From Zingiber officinale (taxonomy: Eukaryota > Streptophyta > Magnoliopsida > Zingiberales > Zingiberaceae), in the NCBI RefSeq assembly GCF_018446385.1, contig NW_024589874.1, positions 186,001 to 250,000 on the forward strand: a DNA stretch of 64,000 bases, written 5' to 3'. Below are positions 22,165 through 32,892 of the stretch, piece by piece (within the stretch, counting starts at the first letter, position 1; the number at the start of each line of letters is the position of its first letter). The translations under genes and the position numbers were made by a program. The notes under the pieces were generated by a model. That model made no database searches and had not been told where the DNA came from. It was given only the letters and a program-made list of their open reading frames with translations.

Positions 22165-22622
22165 CTAACATGGATGGGGAACTGAGTCCATTCAGTTTGA
22201 CCGACAATTAGGATGACCAAACTATATACTAAGCTGTATTGTAATAGTGAGAAATGAGTTGTCCTTTAAGTTCAAACGATGTTGCGCCCAACCAGTAGTA
22301 TTCTCAGAGTGCTTTTGTTGGGAAGTTGGGAGCTCAACCATAGGTCCGTAAGATACTTTAGACCGAGCAGCCATATATAATAAGACTTACCCCTACACTG
22401 CTATGCTGGCATCTGGAAGTTTAGACCGGATCTTATATTGGTCGGCACTAAACCCTATTTACCCTACCAACATTAGGGTTGTTTAGGTCTATTTTGTATA
22501 TCTTAGCATCAAGTGGATTGATAAATCCTCCCAATTTGCCCTGTTCTTAGGGCCGGTCATTTTTATACTAAGAGTTATATTATAAGGCTGATAAGATTGA
22601 GCCTGTAAGTCAAAAGTAATAT
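22165..22622. other. Unassigned spacer between two LTRs
   Basis: 458 bp with no ORF of note and no repeat that I recognise. Confidence 0.5.
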
Positions 22623-22878
22623 TGTTGGAACCCCAAGATTATTTTGATATGATCAATAAGTTAAGTTATGTCCTGTGGTATTTTAACCTTGTGTCTAAGT
22701 GTGTAGGAGCTTAGGAGCATAGGGAGTCGAGCAAAAGACACAGCTAGCAAGAAGGACGACACGGGAGAGAGCCGACGGGCTCGGTGTGTCTGAGGTACGA
22801 GGTGCTGCGGAAGAGTACGCGGGCGGATGAGAAGGAGGCGCGCGACATTTCTGAGGGATGAGAAGCCGGAGTGGAAGG

Positions 22879-25432
22879 TGTTGGTTGCTACTCGGAACAC
22901 CATTCTGTTTCCCCTGTACAAATATTTATACAAGCACAGAACTTAACCTAGCTACCCATGTGCTCTACTGAAGTTAAACTTGAATTGCAAACAATGCTTA
23001 ACATTATTAATCTAAGTTGCTCTTCAGAAGTTAAACTTGGATTGGAAACAATGCTTAACATTTTAACTCCAAGTTAAACCGATGTGATCTTCCTAAGTTA
23101 AATCATATTACAGAAGTTGATTAAATATCTATTTCAAAGATTGACTTCCAGGTTAAACATAGCGAGGCACTAGGCCTTCTTGGTTATCGGATCATCCACC
23201 ACTTCCTAGACAAAGCTTTTCAAAGAAATTGGATATTTAACTTCTTATAGTAACCCTAGGTTTAACTACAGAGACCACAATAGAAACACAAGATCGAAAC
23301 GCAAAATCGAAATACAAAATCGATAGCACGAAATCGAAATATAAAATTACTAGCCTCTTGTGTTGGTGTTTCAGAATCCATACAAAGAAAACTAACTAAT
23401 TAATTCAAAGCGGAAACCATTAATTTATTTATACCTTTCTTTGTAGCTAAAGACCTCTTGATCTTTTGTTGTATTCCTCTCCTCCTCTTGGACGTTGTGT
23501 GGGCAACAATCTACCAAGATGAAATCCACCCGAACCACTTCTTCTCCTCCAAGACTCTCGAGCCACCAAGGGATGCCAAAAATAGGAAACTCCTTCTCTT
23601 CTTCTTCTCCTCCAAGCAACCGGCCACCTAGTTACTTCTTGTCTTCTCCTTTCTTCTTCTTCAAGCTCCGTCCTTAGAAGGAAGAAAAGGAGGAAGAAGG
23701 GAATATAGATGCCGCCGGCCTTAAGGGAAGAGAGAAGGAGAGGGTCGACAACAAGCAAGGGGAAGAGGAGAATAATAATATGTGTTTTTTTTTCACCATA
23801 AGGCATCACCTCCTCTTCTTTTATAATCCTTGCTCATGGTAAAAAATGAAAGTTTTAAACATAATTAAAACTTCCTTATTTGTGGCCTCCCTTTAAAAAA
23901 AGAAATTTTAACAACAATTAAAATCTCTCTTTTCTAAATTTTCTATTGTACATGACAATAAAGGAAAGTTTTAAAATTAATCTCTCTCTTTTAAATCATG
24001 TAGACATCTACAAAAAAGGAAAGATGAAAATTAAAACTTCTCTTTTAAATCATGGTTACCAAAAAGAAAAGTTTTATCAAAAATTAAAATCTCTCGTTTA
24101 AGGAAAGATTTTAAAATTTAAAACTCTCTTTTAAAACGATGTGGATGGCTATAAAAGGAAAGTTTAAAATATCTCTTTTAAATTCCCTTAGTTGATGGCT
24201 ATAAAAGGAAAAATTTTAAACAAAATTAAAATCTTTCTTTTAACCATTGTAGATAACTACAAAAAGGGAAAGATTTTAATAAAAATAAAATATCTCTTTT
24301 AACCATTGTAGATAACTATAAATAAGGAAATATTTTAACAAAATTTTATTTTAAATCAAAAACTTCCTTTTACTTTTACTTTGGTCGGCCCCATGCTTGG
24401 TCACCAAGCATGGCTTGGCCGACCCCTACTTGGGCTCTATGAAGGACTTGGCCGGCCACATCTTGGACATCAAGATGTGCTTGGTCGGCCACAACATGGA
24501 CTAGAAGATGGGCTTAGGGTGGATACATGGCTTTATAAAGGCTACAACAGGGACCGAGAGGAGAAATTGGTTTTGGTCTCCCGATGAGCTTAAGCTTCCT
24601 GTGTTCGCCCCGAACACCCAACTCAAGTTCATCAATAATAATTTATACCACTAAAGAGTTGCTATTGAACTACCACACCGATCCCAAATTATATTATGAG
24701 TTCCTTCTTATCATGAGTGCATTAATCTCCCTGTTTTTAAGATATTGAATGTCCACTAATTAAATGAGTTACTGACAACTCACTTAATTAATATCTAGCT
24801 CCAAGAGTAGTATCACTCAACTTCATTGTCATGCCGGACTAGGTCCACCTGCAGGGTTTACATGACAATCCTTATGAGCTCCTCAAGGGGACATCATCAA
24901 CCTAGATTACTATGACACAGTTTCCTTCTATAATCAACAACACACCATATAAATAATATTATTTCCCAACTTATCGGGCCTATTGATTTAACGAACTAAA
25001 TCTCACCCATTAATAAATTAAAGAAATACATACTAAGTATATGTGCTTGTTATTATATCAGGACTAAGAGTACGCACATCCATAATAAAAGAGATTTTGT
25101 TCTTTTATGTAGTCAGTATAAAAAACATAACCTCAAATGGTCTTGCTCAATACACACATAGTGTACTAGTGTAATTTTATAGTTAAGATAAACTAATACC
25201 AAATTACACTACAACTATTCCAATGATTTATCCTATTCCATCTTAGTTGTGAGCTACTATTTATAATTTATAAGGAACTGATTACATGATCTTCTGTATG
25301 GCACCACACACCATGTTATCTACAATATAAATTAAATGGACAACTACATTTAACATAAATGTAGATATTTGACCAATGTGATTCTTAAATAAATGTTTAC
25401 AAAAAGCTAGGCTTTTAGTATACATCCTAACA
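22879..25432 (-). mobile_element. Copia-type solo LTR inserted in the SIRE-like LTR
   Basis: Plus-strand ends are TGTTGGTTGC and CATCCTAACA, and the host LTR resumes directly after. Flanks gaagg (22874-22878) and caagg (25433-25437) look like a 5-bp target duplication with one mismatch. Read on the minus strand it starts TGTTAGGATGTATAC, a form common in plant copia LTRs, and has TATA near 24531-24537. There is no coding, purine tract or primer site, so it is a solo LTR of about 2.55 kb. Confidence 0.7.
23850..24370. repeat. AT-rich degenerate tandem repeat inside the solo LTR
   Basis: Repeated variants of a ~60-bp unit containing GGAAAGATTTTAA, ATTAAAATCTCTCTTTTAA and GTAGATAACTA. The period varies. 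Confidence 0.55.
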
Positions 25433-26100
25433 CAAGGTTGCTCGAGAAGGTCGAAATTGGGTTCGGGTGAGCCTTATTTCGGTTGGCTGAAATCACCCAA
25501 GCGAGTAGAGCCAGAGCGGAAGACCCGGACCGAGGCGAGCAGCACCGGAGCAGAGGGACCGGACCAAAAGTCAACTTTGTTGACTATTGTCGTCCGTGCA
25601 CCCGGAACCATTCCGGGCGCTTGGACTAGTCCGGTGCGCCCGTAACCCTTCCGGACGCCCGGACCTGAAGTTTTATCCTGGTCACGGTCAAATGTGATCT
25701 ATGCAAGAAGGGATAAAGTTTTATCCCCTCCCAGGCGCCTGGAACCCTTCCAGGCGCCCGGACCAAGGTTATAAATATAGCCTTAGTCCAAGAAGCTCAA
25801 TCAACACAAGCAATTAGCATTTCCAACACTTGTACACTTTCTTTAGAGTTTAACTTCTATTTTTCTGTGCGTCATTGTTGTAAGAGGCTTCTCCGCCTTA
25901 AGGAGATAATAGTGTGACACATTCCTTGGATTAACAACCTCCCCGGTTGTAACCAAGTCAAATCCGGTGCCTCCTCTTTTAGTTTATTGCTTTTATTTAT
26001 GTTATACAAGTGTTATTCTGAGAGTTTGAGAAAGGTAGTTTTCTTTTACTTTTGCAGGGCTATTCAACCCCCCCTTCTAGCTGGCCAACGTGGTCCAACA

Positions 26101-26115
26101 AGTGGTATCAGAGCC
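26101..26115 (+). other. Primer-binding site of the SIRE-like element
   Basis: AGTGGTATCAGAGCC directly after the LTR end. TGGTATCAGAGC pairs with the 3' end of plant initiator methionine tRNA, the usual primer for copia elements. Confidence 0.85.
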
Positions 26116-26800
26116 AGGACGCTTCAGGAGGACTAATTGCCGAACGAAGCACTGAATCAATGGCCGAACCAAGCATCTACCCGCCAAAATTCAAAGGGGA
26201 ATTCGCTAGCTGGAAAAAGCAAAAGCAGGTATTTTTAAAATTGATTTCGATTTATTATTAATAATGGAGTTTGGTTTTATAGCACCAGAAGGTAAAGAAA
26301 AATACCAATGGATGAAAAAGGAGCAGGTCGACTACGTGGCAAACGGCAAGGCAGAATTTCATCTGCTGAGCATTCTTCCACCACAAGAAGTCAACCGGAT
26401 CGACAACTATGACTCAGCAAAGGAACTGTGGGAAAAGTTCCTTGAGCTGTACGAAGGAACGTCCGAAGCCAAGCTCGCAAGACGGGATTTACTTCGCAAC
26501 TAGCTCACTAACCTACGACTTGAAGAAAACGGAACAGTCGCACATCTGCACTCAAAGATTAAGGAAATCATCACCGGACTTTCGAATCTTAGAGAAAAGG
26601 TAAGTAACCGAGATTCGCTAAGGTACACACTCAATTCATTTCCTAGAAATTCTGTATATATGAGGAATATCTTTTGTTGTGCTACTCTCGACCGGTATTC
26701 TATACTCGATCGGTTATTTATACCCGACCAGGACTTTATAACTATAAATATGCCAGAAACCTTGCCAGGTTAAAAACCTTTATGCTCGATCTACTTTCCA

Positions 26801-27165
26801 TGCTCGGCCGGTCTATTGAGCTCGGCAGGTCCAACCTTATCGACCGACATTAACCAGTCGTGCGTATATAAACATTATTACCCGATAGACCTTCCCTCGG
26901 TCGGCCGTAGGCTAAGGATCGTGCAAGATTAAATACCTCTGTGCTCGGTCGGTCAATTGAGCTCGGCCGGTCCTACCTTATTGACTGATATTAACCAGTC
27001 AGGTGTATATAAATACTATTGCCTGGTAGACCTTCCCTCGGTCGGTCGTATGCTAAGGATCGTGCGAGACTAAATGCCTCTGTGCTCGGCCGGTCTATTG
27101 AGCTCGGTCAGTCCTACCTTATCGATTGAGATTAACCAGTCAGGCGTATATAAGCCTTCAGGATA
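26801..27165. repeat. 141-bp tandem repeat with TATA boxes (about 2.6 units)
   Basis: The word TGCTCGGYCGGTC recurs at 26801, 26942 and 27083, and GTATATAA recurs at 26864, 27005 and 27146; both give an exact period of 141. Each unit also carries a palindrome-like GAGCTCGGCCGGTC and a segment TTAACCAGTC. Probably part of an LTR. Confidence 0.8.
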
Positions 27166-28275
27166 GCTTAAGGCTAACTATTTCTACGTTCCGTCGGTCT
27201 CTTCCACTTGGCCGATCTTTTCTTGTCGAACTCATATGGTCGGCCGGTCCATTATGTTCGACCGGTCTCTACCTGCCCAACGTGTAGCAACACTCTTACC
27301 AAGTCAGACCTTTTTCCCGTCTTCCTTATTGTCCCCTTTTTCTCTCTTGCAAAGGGTCCACTTATCATAACCCATATCAATCGGTATAATTTTAATTATA
27401 TTATTTAAATTATTGTACTTGAAATTCTCTGATTTATTAGTGAATTTTTCAAAGTAAATACTCAATGAATGTGGACCTTGAAGTAGGAGTCATCACAGGC
27501 TCCGAACCAAGTAAAACCAACTAACCAACTTGTGTCGTTGTTTTCTCTACTTGTTCTTATTCCATTGTGTTTATCTCTGATTGTGTTTACGAAAAGTGAA
27601 AAAGCCACAAGTGCTATTCACCTCCCCCTCTAGCACGTCTCGATCCTACTCTGGCTATCGATTTCACTCGAGTTTAGATTTATGTTCGAGTTATTTTATT
27701 TTTTTTGTTCTACTGCCACTGTTTATTATTTTCTTTCCTTCACTGAATCCATGTGGTTTTGTAATAATAGTATAACTATTATCTTGTGTATATTAGTATG
27801 TTCATATGTTCATGCATACATATATGTTATTTTGTAATAATAGTATAACTGTTAGAGCTCTAACCTAGGGGGAGCTAATTTTTGAACAATTAGACTAGGA
27901 GTTGTTCCAATCATATTTTCATGTTTATTAGTTTCAAAATATGATTTCAAAAATGATAGTATTTTAATCTCATAAAGAATTTTTTTTTACTTCTTATCAA
28001 GCTGAAATGGACTTAGCTTAAGATCTACCATAGACAACATGTTCCTATAGATCTAGGTAGCTAGTATCTCATAAAATATCTATGGTATAACTTGCTTGTG
28101 TTTGTAAAACATAGAATGGTGTGAAATATTTAGGATTACTACCTCTAACTTCTACGATGACTGAGGACTGATCATAAATGTGAAGATGGCAGTGATGACC
28201 ATCAAAGTTGTGAAGATGTGAAGTTAGGGTTCCGGTGAGTTAGAAAATCCCAAGGAATTGTCGGATATGGATCAC
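27166..28275. other. LTR-like remnant and unassigned DNA
   Basis: The stretch 27166-27650 has C/T-rich and leader-like text and ends in CTCTAGCACGTCTCGATCC, the style of copia LTR ends, so it may be the rest of the LTR holding the 141-bp repeat. From 27650 to 28275 the sequence is AT-rich with no ORF over 65 codons and no recognised element. Confidence 0.4.
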
Positions 28276-28280
28276 TATTC

Positions 28281-29294
28281 TGTTAGAGCAATCCCAATGG
28301 TCCGTGTGACCATGTGTTTTGGTTTTTTGGCAAAGGGTTTAAGTTAGGATTACCCTCGTTATTTGATATGTGTATGTGAGTGTGCAGGTTTGCAGGGTAC
28401 ACATGTGATTCAGCTTGATGGCTTCGGATCTGGTGAAGGATGGAGCATCCGAGGGACCGTGGATTAGGCAGCAAGGACAATGGCGGAGGGAAGCGACTTC
28501 GAGGCATACGCGAAGGATGACATTGTGGACGAGTCCCGGGCTTGGATGCATCTGAGGGACGAGAGCCAAAGAAAGTAGGCTTGAAGGCAAGAGGTCAAAG
28601 CTGTAAAGAAGAGTCAAGTGAGTCATAGGGGTCTGAGTGCTGAGAGAAATGTACTCAGGATGGGAAGCCTAGTTAGAGGGTTGTACCAATCGACTGGTAT
28701 TGGGATCAGTTGACTGGTGGTGAGCACAGAAGCTCTCTGTGCTCGAAATGGCTGGGATCAGTCGACTAGTCCTGGGACCAATCGACTGGTAGATAGCCGT
28801 TGGGTTGGCACTAGTCGACTGGTGCAAGGACCAGTTGACTGGTAACGGGCAAATTAGCTTACTGATTTCTTCCAAACTCTATAAGAAGGAGCTTGGGATG
28901 GCCGACCAAGGTGACGAAATTAGACTTGGTTAAAGCTTAATTAGTAGTCACTAGGTGCTCACGGTTTCCCTTGTGTCCAAGTGTTGTTGGTGAATGTTGT
29001 GGTGAGGTTTCTCCACCCACAAAGAGGTTTGAGCTAGTCGGAGTTTCCGGGGACTAATCCACCGACGGATTGAGGGATCGTCCACCTTACGGACAACCGT
29101 GGAGTAGGAGGTATATCCGAACCACGTTACATCTACGTGTATTGGTTTGTATACTTTCCTTTAGTATTTAGCTTTCGTATTTGTGTTTGTATTATTGTAT
29201 TTCCGCTTGCGCAACTAACAAATACATCGGAAGCATTCAATTTGAGGGTACCGTCTAGCCAACCCCCCTTCAAGCTGGCCACCGATCACCTACA
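28281..29294 (+). mobile_element. SIRE-like copia solo LTR with perfect target duplication
   Basis: Starts TGTTAGAGCAATCCCAATGG and ends GATCACCTACA. It is flanked by the identical 5-bp repeat tattc at 28276-28280 and 29295-29299. At 1014 bp it has a TATA box near 28877 (CTCTATAAGAAGG), preceded by three pairs of CAGTCGACTGG-like palindromes (28685-28843). A block GGTTTCTCCACC matches the GGCTTCTCCGCC of the other SIRE-like LTRs. Confidence 0.85.
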
Positions 29295-29299
29295 TATTC

Positions 29300-30327
29300 T
29301 TCCTCTTCATTCTCTATCACGCGCCTCACCGATGGTGAAGATGATAGCCAAACCTTCAATGGATGGAAAAATAAAGATGGACGAGGTAGGAAAAGCCCTA
29401 GACCTCAATGAATGGGAAGCATCAAGCTTCGGTGGCTAGCGATCGTGGTGGAATAGTAATCTCCTCGCCCCTGTAGAAAATTGATGATCCTTTTCTCGTT
29501 ACTGTAGCTTCTCATTTGAATCCCATCATATTTAAATGGATGGTTCAGAATGTTTCATATCATGATCAACGACTAGATCAGTTTAGATCTAGATCAAAGG
29601 CTCCAAATCTAGGTCAATGGTCATGATCTACTCTCTCTTTGATTTGGATGGACTAGATCATGATGGATGGCCTAGATTCCATCAGATCTTAGATGAACAA
29701 TCTAGATCAATAAAAATTAGTCCTTCTCCCTAATTTCCTATAAAATCAATTCCATAAATTAGCACATAATTCCACAAAATAATTTAAATCATATCAAAAC
29801 TCTAAATGAATCCAAACTCATGAAATATAATATAAATGCGAATTTAAACACATAATCAACTCAAAAAATATGATTATATGATCTTAAAAAATATGATAAA
29901 ATGATAGTTATTAGGCAACCACCACAAATTCTATCCCAACAATTGTTTTTATTATCTAGTATCTGACTTCTACTACTTCTGCTTATATTTTGAATTTTAA
30001 TCAATCTGTGCTTTATTATTGTAGCAAAAGGTGGAATCTGCCACCCCAGCGGCCCCACACGGTCGGTCCCACTACTATCTATGAAGAGGTAAATTGGGAA
30101 GTTGTAGTTGGCTAGTACGAGGGAGGACTTTTTCCTCGGCTTTGTCGAACCATCTGTGCTTTATTATGCTTTGACTTGAAGTTGGCATATTACTTGATAT
30201 GTCCTAGACTTAATTACATTTATTTATTCTTGACTTTCATTTCGATATATGATTTGAGTTTGCTTGTTTAACTATCCAATTATGGTCTAACTTAAGTTTA
30301 TTATTAACCTCCTTATTTCTTTACTAT
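29300..30327. other. Unassigned intergenic DNA
   Basis: No gene that I can support. The short ORF at 29137-29439 crosses the LTR border and has no recognisable domain. Repeated words of the type ctagatca and gatctag occur at 29570-29710. Confidence 0.45.
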
Positions 30328-30345
30328 ATGTCATATTGCTTTTTT

Positions 30346-30593
30346 CTTGTCTTGCCCTTGGGGCTATAGTATAGTGTAAGGGCATCACGTTATCACCCAA
30401 GGACTAGCGATTCAATCCCCGGTAAAGACACATTTGTATGAAATTTTCCATCAAATGGGCGCGTAACCATGGGATGCTGGGTTTTTGGCTGCCCATCGCG
30501 AGTATTTCTCGATATACCCTAGCGACTAGTGGAAAACTTTCGAGGGTTATGGCTGGTTCCTCCAAGTTCGATGTTACCTAATTCATTTTTTTT
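30346..30593 (+). mobile_element. tRNA-derived SINE
   Basis: About 250 bp with a Pol III promoter: A-box-like TAGTATAGTGTAAGGGCA near 30367 and B-box-like GCGATTCAATCCCC near 30408. A non-tRNA body and a T-rich 3' end follow. The flanks repeat atgtcatatt with a T-rich tail at about 30328-30343 and 30594-30609, fitting a LINE-type target duplication of about 16 bp. The family name is not certain. Confidence 0.7.
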
Positions 30594-30643
30594 TATGTCA
30601 TATTTCTTTTTACCCATTTTTTATATATAAAAAATGGGGAGAA

Positions 30644-30860
30644 AAAAAGTGAGATAAAAGAATTATTTCCCCAAACTTAATATTCCTTATCTAATTAAGG
30701 AGGAGAAAATTTTAAGGGGAATCATATTTTTAAATTTGTTTGATACATGAAAAAGGAGGATATAAATAAAAAAAGTGAGATAAAAGAATTATTTCCCCAA
30801 ATTAATATTCATTATATGATTAAGGGGAGCAAAAATTAGGGCGAGACATATTTTCAATTA
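30644..30860. repeat. 126-bp direct repeat pair
   Basis: The word GTGAGATAAAAG, followed by AATTATTTCCCCAAA, starts at 30649 and again at 30775, with similar flanking text, giving a period of 126. AT-rich and without coding. Confidence 0.7.
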
Positions 30861-30991
30861 TTATATTCATGTATGACTACACTAACTCTATCTTCTTTCA
30901 TGCATTGAATATTAATCTAAATTTCAAACTTATTTTTGATTATTGATTACTAATTTGAACTTAGTTTTTATATCATGAAAAAGTGGGAGAT

Positions 30992-31982
30992 TGCTTGTGC
31001 TGAGTGCACAATATTTAATATAGAGTTTTGATATATGACTAAAGTTAAAATTAGATTAGTTATGATCTGACCAGTTGTGTCAAGTTTGAAGGTGCAGGTT
31101 ACTTGACAGATATTAAAAGTCCTGGTTGTGAACCAGGAAGTGACTAAGTCATAGTGAATATAAGCATCCAAAGTCGTAATTTGGATCAAGCATGAGTTAA
31201 GTCTTGGTTGAAGACCAAATAACAAATTCCTTGCTAGATACTAGGTGAATCAAGTCCAAGTGATTAAGGATTGGTAGTTAAATTTATAACTTGGGGCTAG
31301 GTGAATCATGTCCAAGTGATTAAGGCTTGGTAGTAAAATTTCTAGCTAGGTGCTAAGTGAATTAAGTCCAGGTACAGTCAACTAATACTGAAGGCTTGGC
31401 AAACAAATATAGGTGGAAGCAGCTGGGAGTTGTGGCTTGGCAACTCAATCTAGATGAGTCAGCTGGAGGCTAAACATCTAGTTCCAACATAATTGTAACT
31501 TTAGATTCTATATCATACTCATTACGTGTAACCACTATAGTGAAGCATTTTCGTCAGTTCTAGTCAACCAGATGGAGTCCGGAGGTGACTGGCTGGTATT
31601 AACTCTCAACGAAAGGATTTAACAAGGTCAAGGCGATCGTACAAGTCCAGGCAACCAGAGTGTACAGGCGACCGGAGTAGTTTCCAGTCGACTGGGGGAT
31701 GGTGTTATCCACAATTACAATAAAATGATCACGATGAAGATTGACCTTTACCTAGGTGACCAGCGGGGTGTACAAGCAACCTGAGAGCTTTGTTAACGGT
31801 ATATTATTGATAGAAGTTGTGGCCATGTCAGTATTTGTATAGGAAATCGAAGCGATTTCGTGTGATTGATGGAGTATATATAAGGAGTTTCAAAGCAGAG
31901 CTTCAACACAACTCATCTACTATCAATTCACTCTTGTTTTGATGCTCTAAGTTCTTCTTCTCCTTTTGTACTATGACACATT
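30992..31982 (+). repeat. Copia-type LTR, left part (continues at 50040)
   Basis: Starts TGCTTGTGCTG directly after a purine tract AAAAAGTGGGAGAT (30978-30991), so it is the 3' LTR of a plus-strand element. TATATATAAGG near 31875 is its TATA box. It is split by the 18-kb element at 31988-50034 and resumes at 50040, probably ending near 50424 (CCCCTCTAGCATTG then GATCCTATA). The coding part of this element is not recognisable to the left. Confidence 0.65.
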
Positions 31983-31987
31983 GTAAC

Positions 31988-32892
31988 TGTTGGATCGTGA
32001 AACGTCGATAGAGGGAGGGGGGTGAATATCGATTCGAAAAATAACGAGTATAAACGCAGCGGAATAAAAATTAGACACAATGAATTTTACTTCGTTCGGA
32101 GCCTGTGACGACTCTTACTCGAAGGCCCGTACTCCGTGAGTACTTTCGTTGGGCAATTACTAGCAGTTCGAAAATGATTACAATTTAAGGTACAGTAATG
32201 CTAGCAAAATAAAGAAAATACCGACAAGAATTAAAGAACAGGAAAGGAGTATATCGTCGGATCTTCGTTAGCGTCGCAGGAGCGCAGAGCAGTAGAGCAA
32301 GCAGTCTGAGAGTTCTGAGTTGATTGTTGTTACTTCAGCTCTGCCTCCGCCCCATCTTTTATATGAAGCTCGGGGCGCCCTGGATCCCTTCCGGGCGCCC
32401 TGGTGAGACGTGGCAAGTCCAACCAGCGAGCTCCAAGTGGCGACGTGCGATCAGGATAGTTTTTGCCTCCAGGGCGCCCGGGTGCCTCCTGGGCGCCCGG
32501 ACCTCCGGGCGCCCGGACCACCTTTTTCCAGCGAACAGCTTTCCTGCAAAACAAGGTTAGTCCGAGACAAATAGATCTTGTAAAAGAAAGTGTTAGCACA
32601 GTTTATGAGTTCAGTATAAGAAGTATGACTTAGATTCCGTCTTTCCAAGACCGGAATCTAGTCACGATCTCGACTTAGATGCCCGAAATGAATCTAAGCC
32701 AGATCGACGCCTAATGTTCCCATCCCGGGAACGCGTCCTCGCAGTCACTCCCCTCCAGTGACTTACCTCACTTACCTGCCGGACGTCCGGTCAGCCCGTC
32801 GACCCGTCTGGACTTCGTGCCAGCTATCTGGTCAGCCCGTCGACCTAGCTGGACTTCGTGCCTAAGCGTCCGGTCAGCCCGTCGACCCGCTT
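31988..32892 (-). repeat. 3' LTR part of the minus-strand copia element
   Basis: Matches 48904-49846 almost throughout. It includes a GGGCGCCC palindrome cluster (32371-32518), a TATA (minus-strand TTCATATAAA near 32357) and tandem GTCAGCCCGTCGACC units (32791-32890), and ends where TGTAACGACCC of the array begins. Confidence 0.85.

Larger units (their letters stand above)
22623..26100 (+). repeat. 5' LTR of the SIRE-like element, split by an inserted LTR
   Basis: Starts TGTTGGAACCCCAAG and ends GGTCCAACA just before the primer site. Without the insert (22879-25432) it is about 0.92 kb. The TATA box (TATAAATA, 25770-25777) sits directly after paired palindromes CCAGGCGCCTGG (25731) and CCAGGCGCCCGG (25750). 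Confidence 0.82.
22623..26640 (+). mobile_element. SIRE-like Ty1/copia element, 5' part (fossil)
   Basis: A 5' LTR (22623-26100, itself interrupted by another LTR), then a primer-binding site complementary to initiator methionine tRNA, then the start of gag (about 26160-26640). The gag has the copia wording FKGEFASWKKQ, YDSAKELWEKFLELYEGTSE and ARRDLL. Coding sequence fades after about 26640, with no protease, RT or integrase in view, so only the front of the element is left. It has a few breaks and is not active. Confidence 0.8.

Noticed and set aside
24381-24587. Short ORF with repeated Gly-Arg-Pro-His words
   Set aside because: It lies within an inserted solo LTR and comes from short repeats (TTGGCCGGCCAC type).
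26101-26115. TGGTATCAGAGC considered as part of a tRNA gene
   Set aside because: Only the 3' end complement of initiator methionine tRNA is present, beside an LTR, so it is a primer site. The same applies near 36205, 48890 and 62556.
29137-29439. ORF of 100 codons considered as a host gene
   Set aside because: It crosses the end of a solo LTR into flanking DNA, has no domain and no splice or promoter support.
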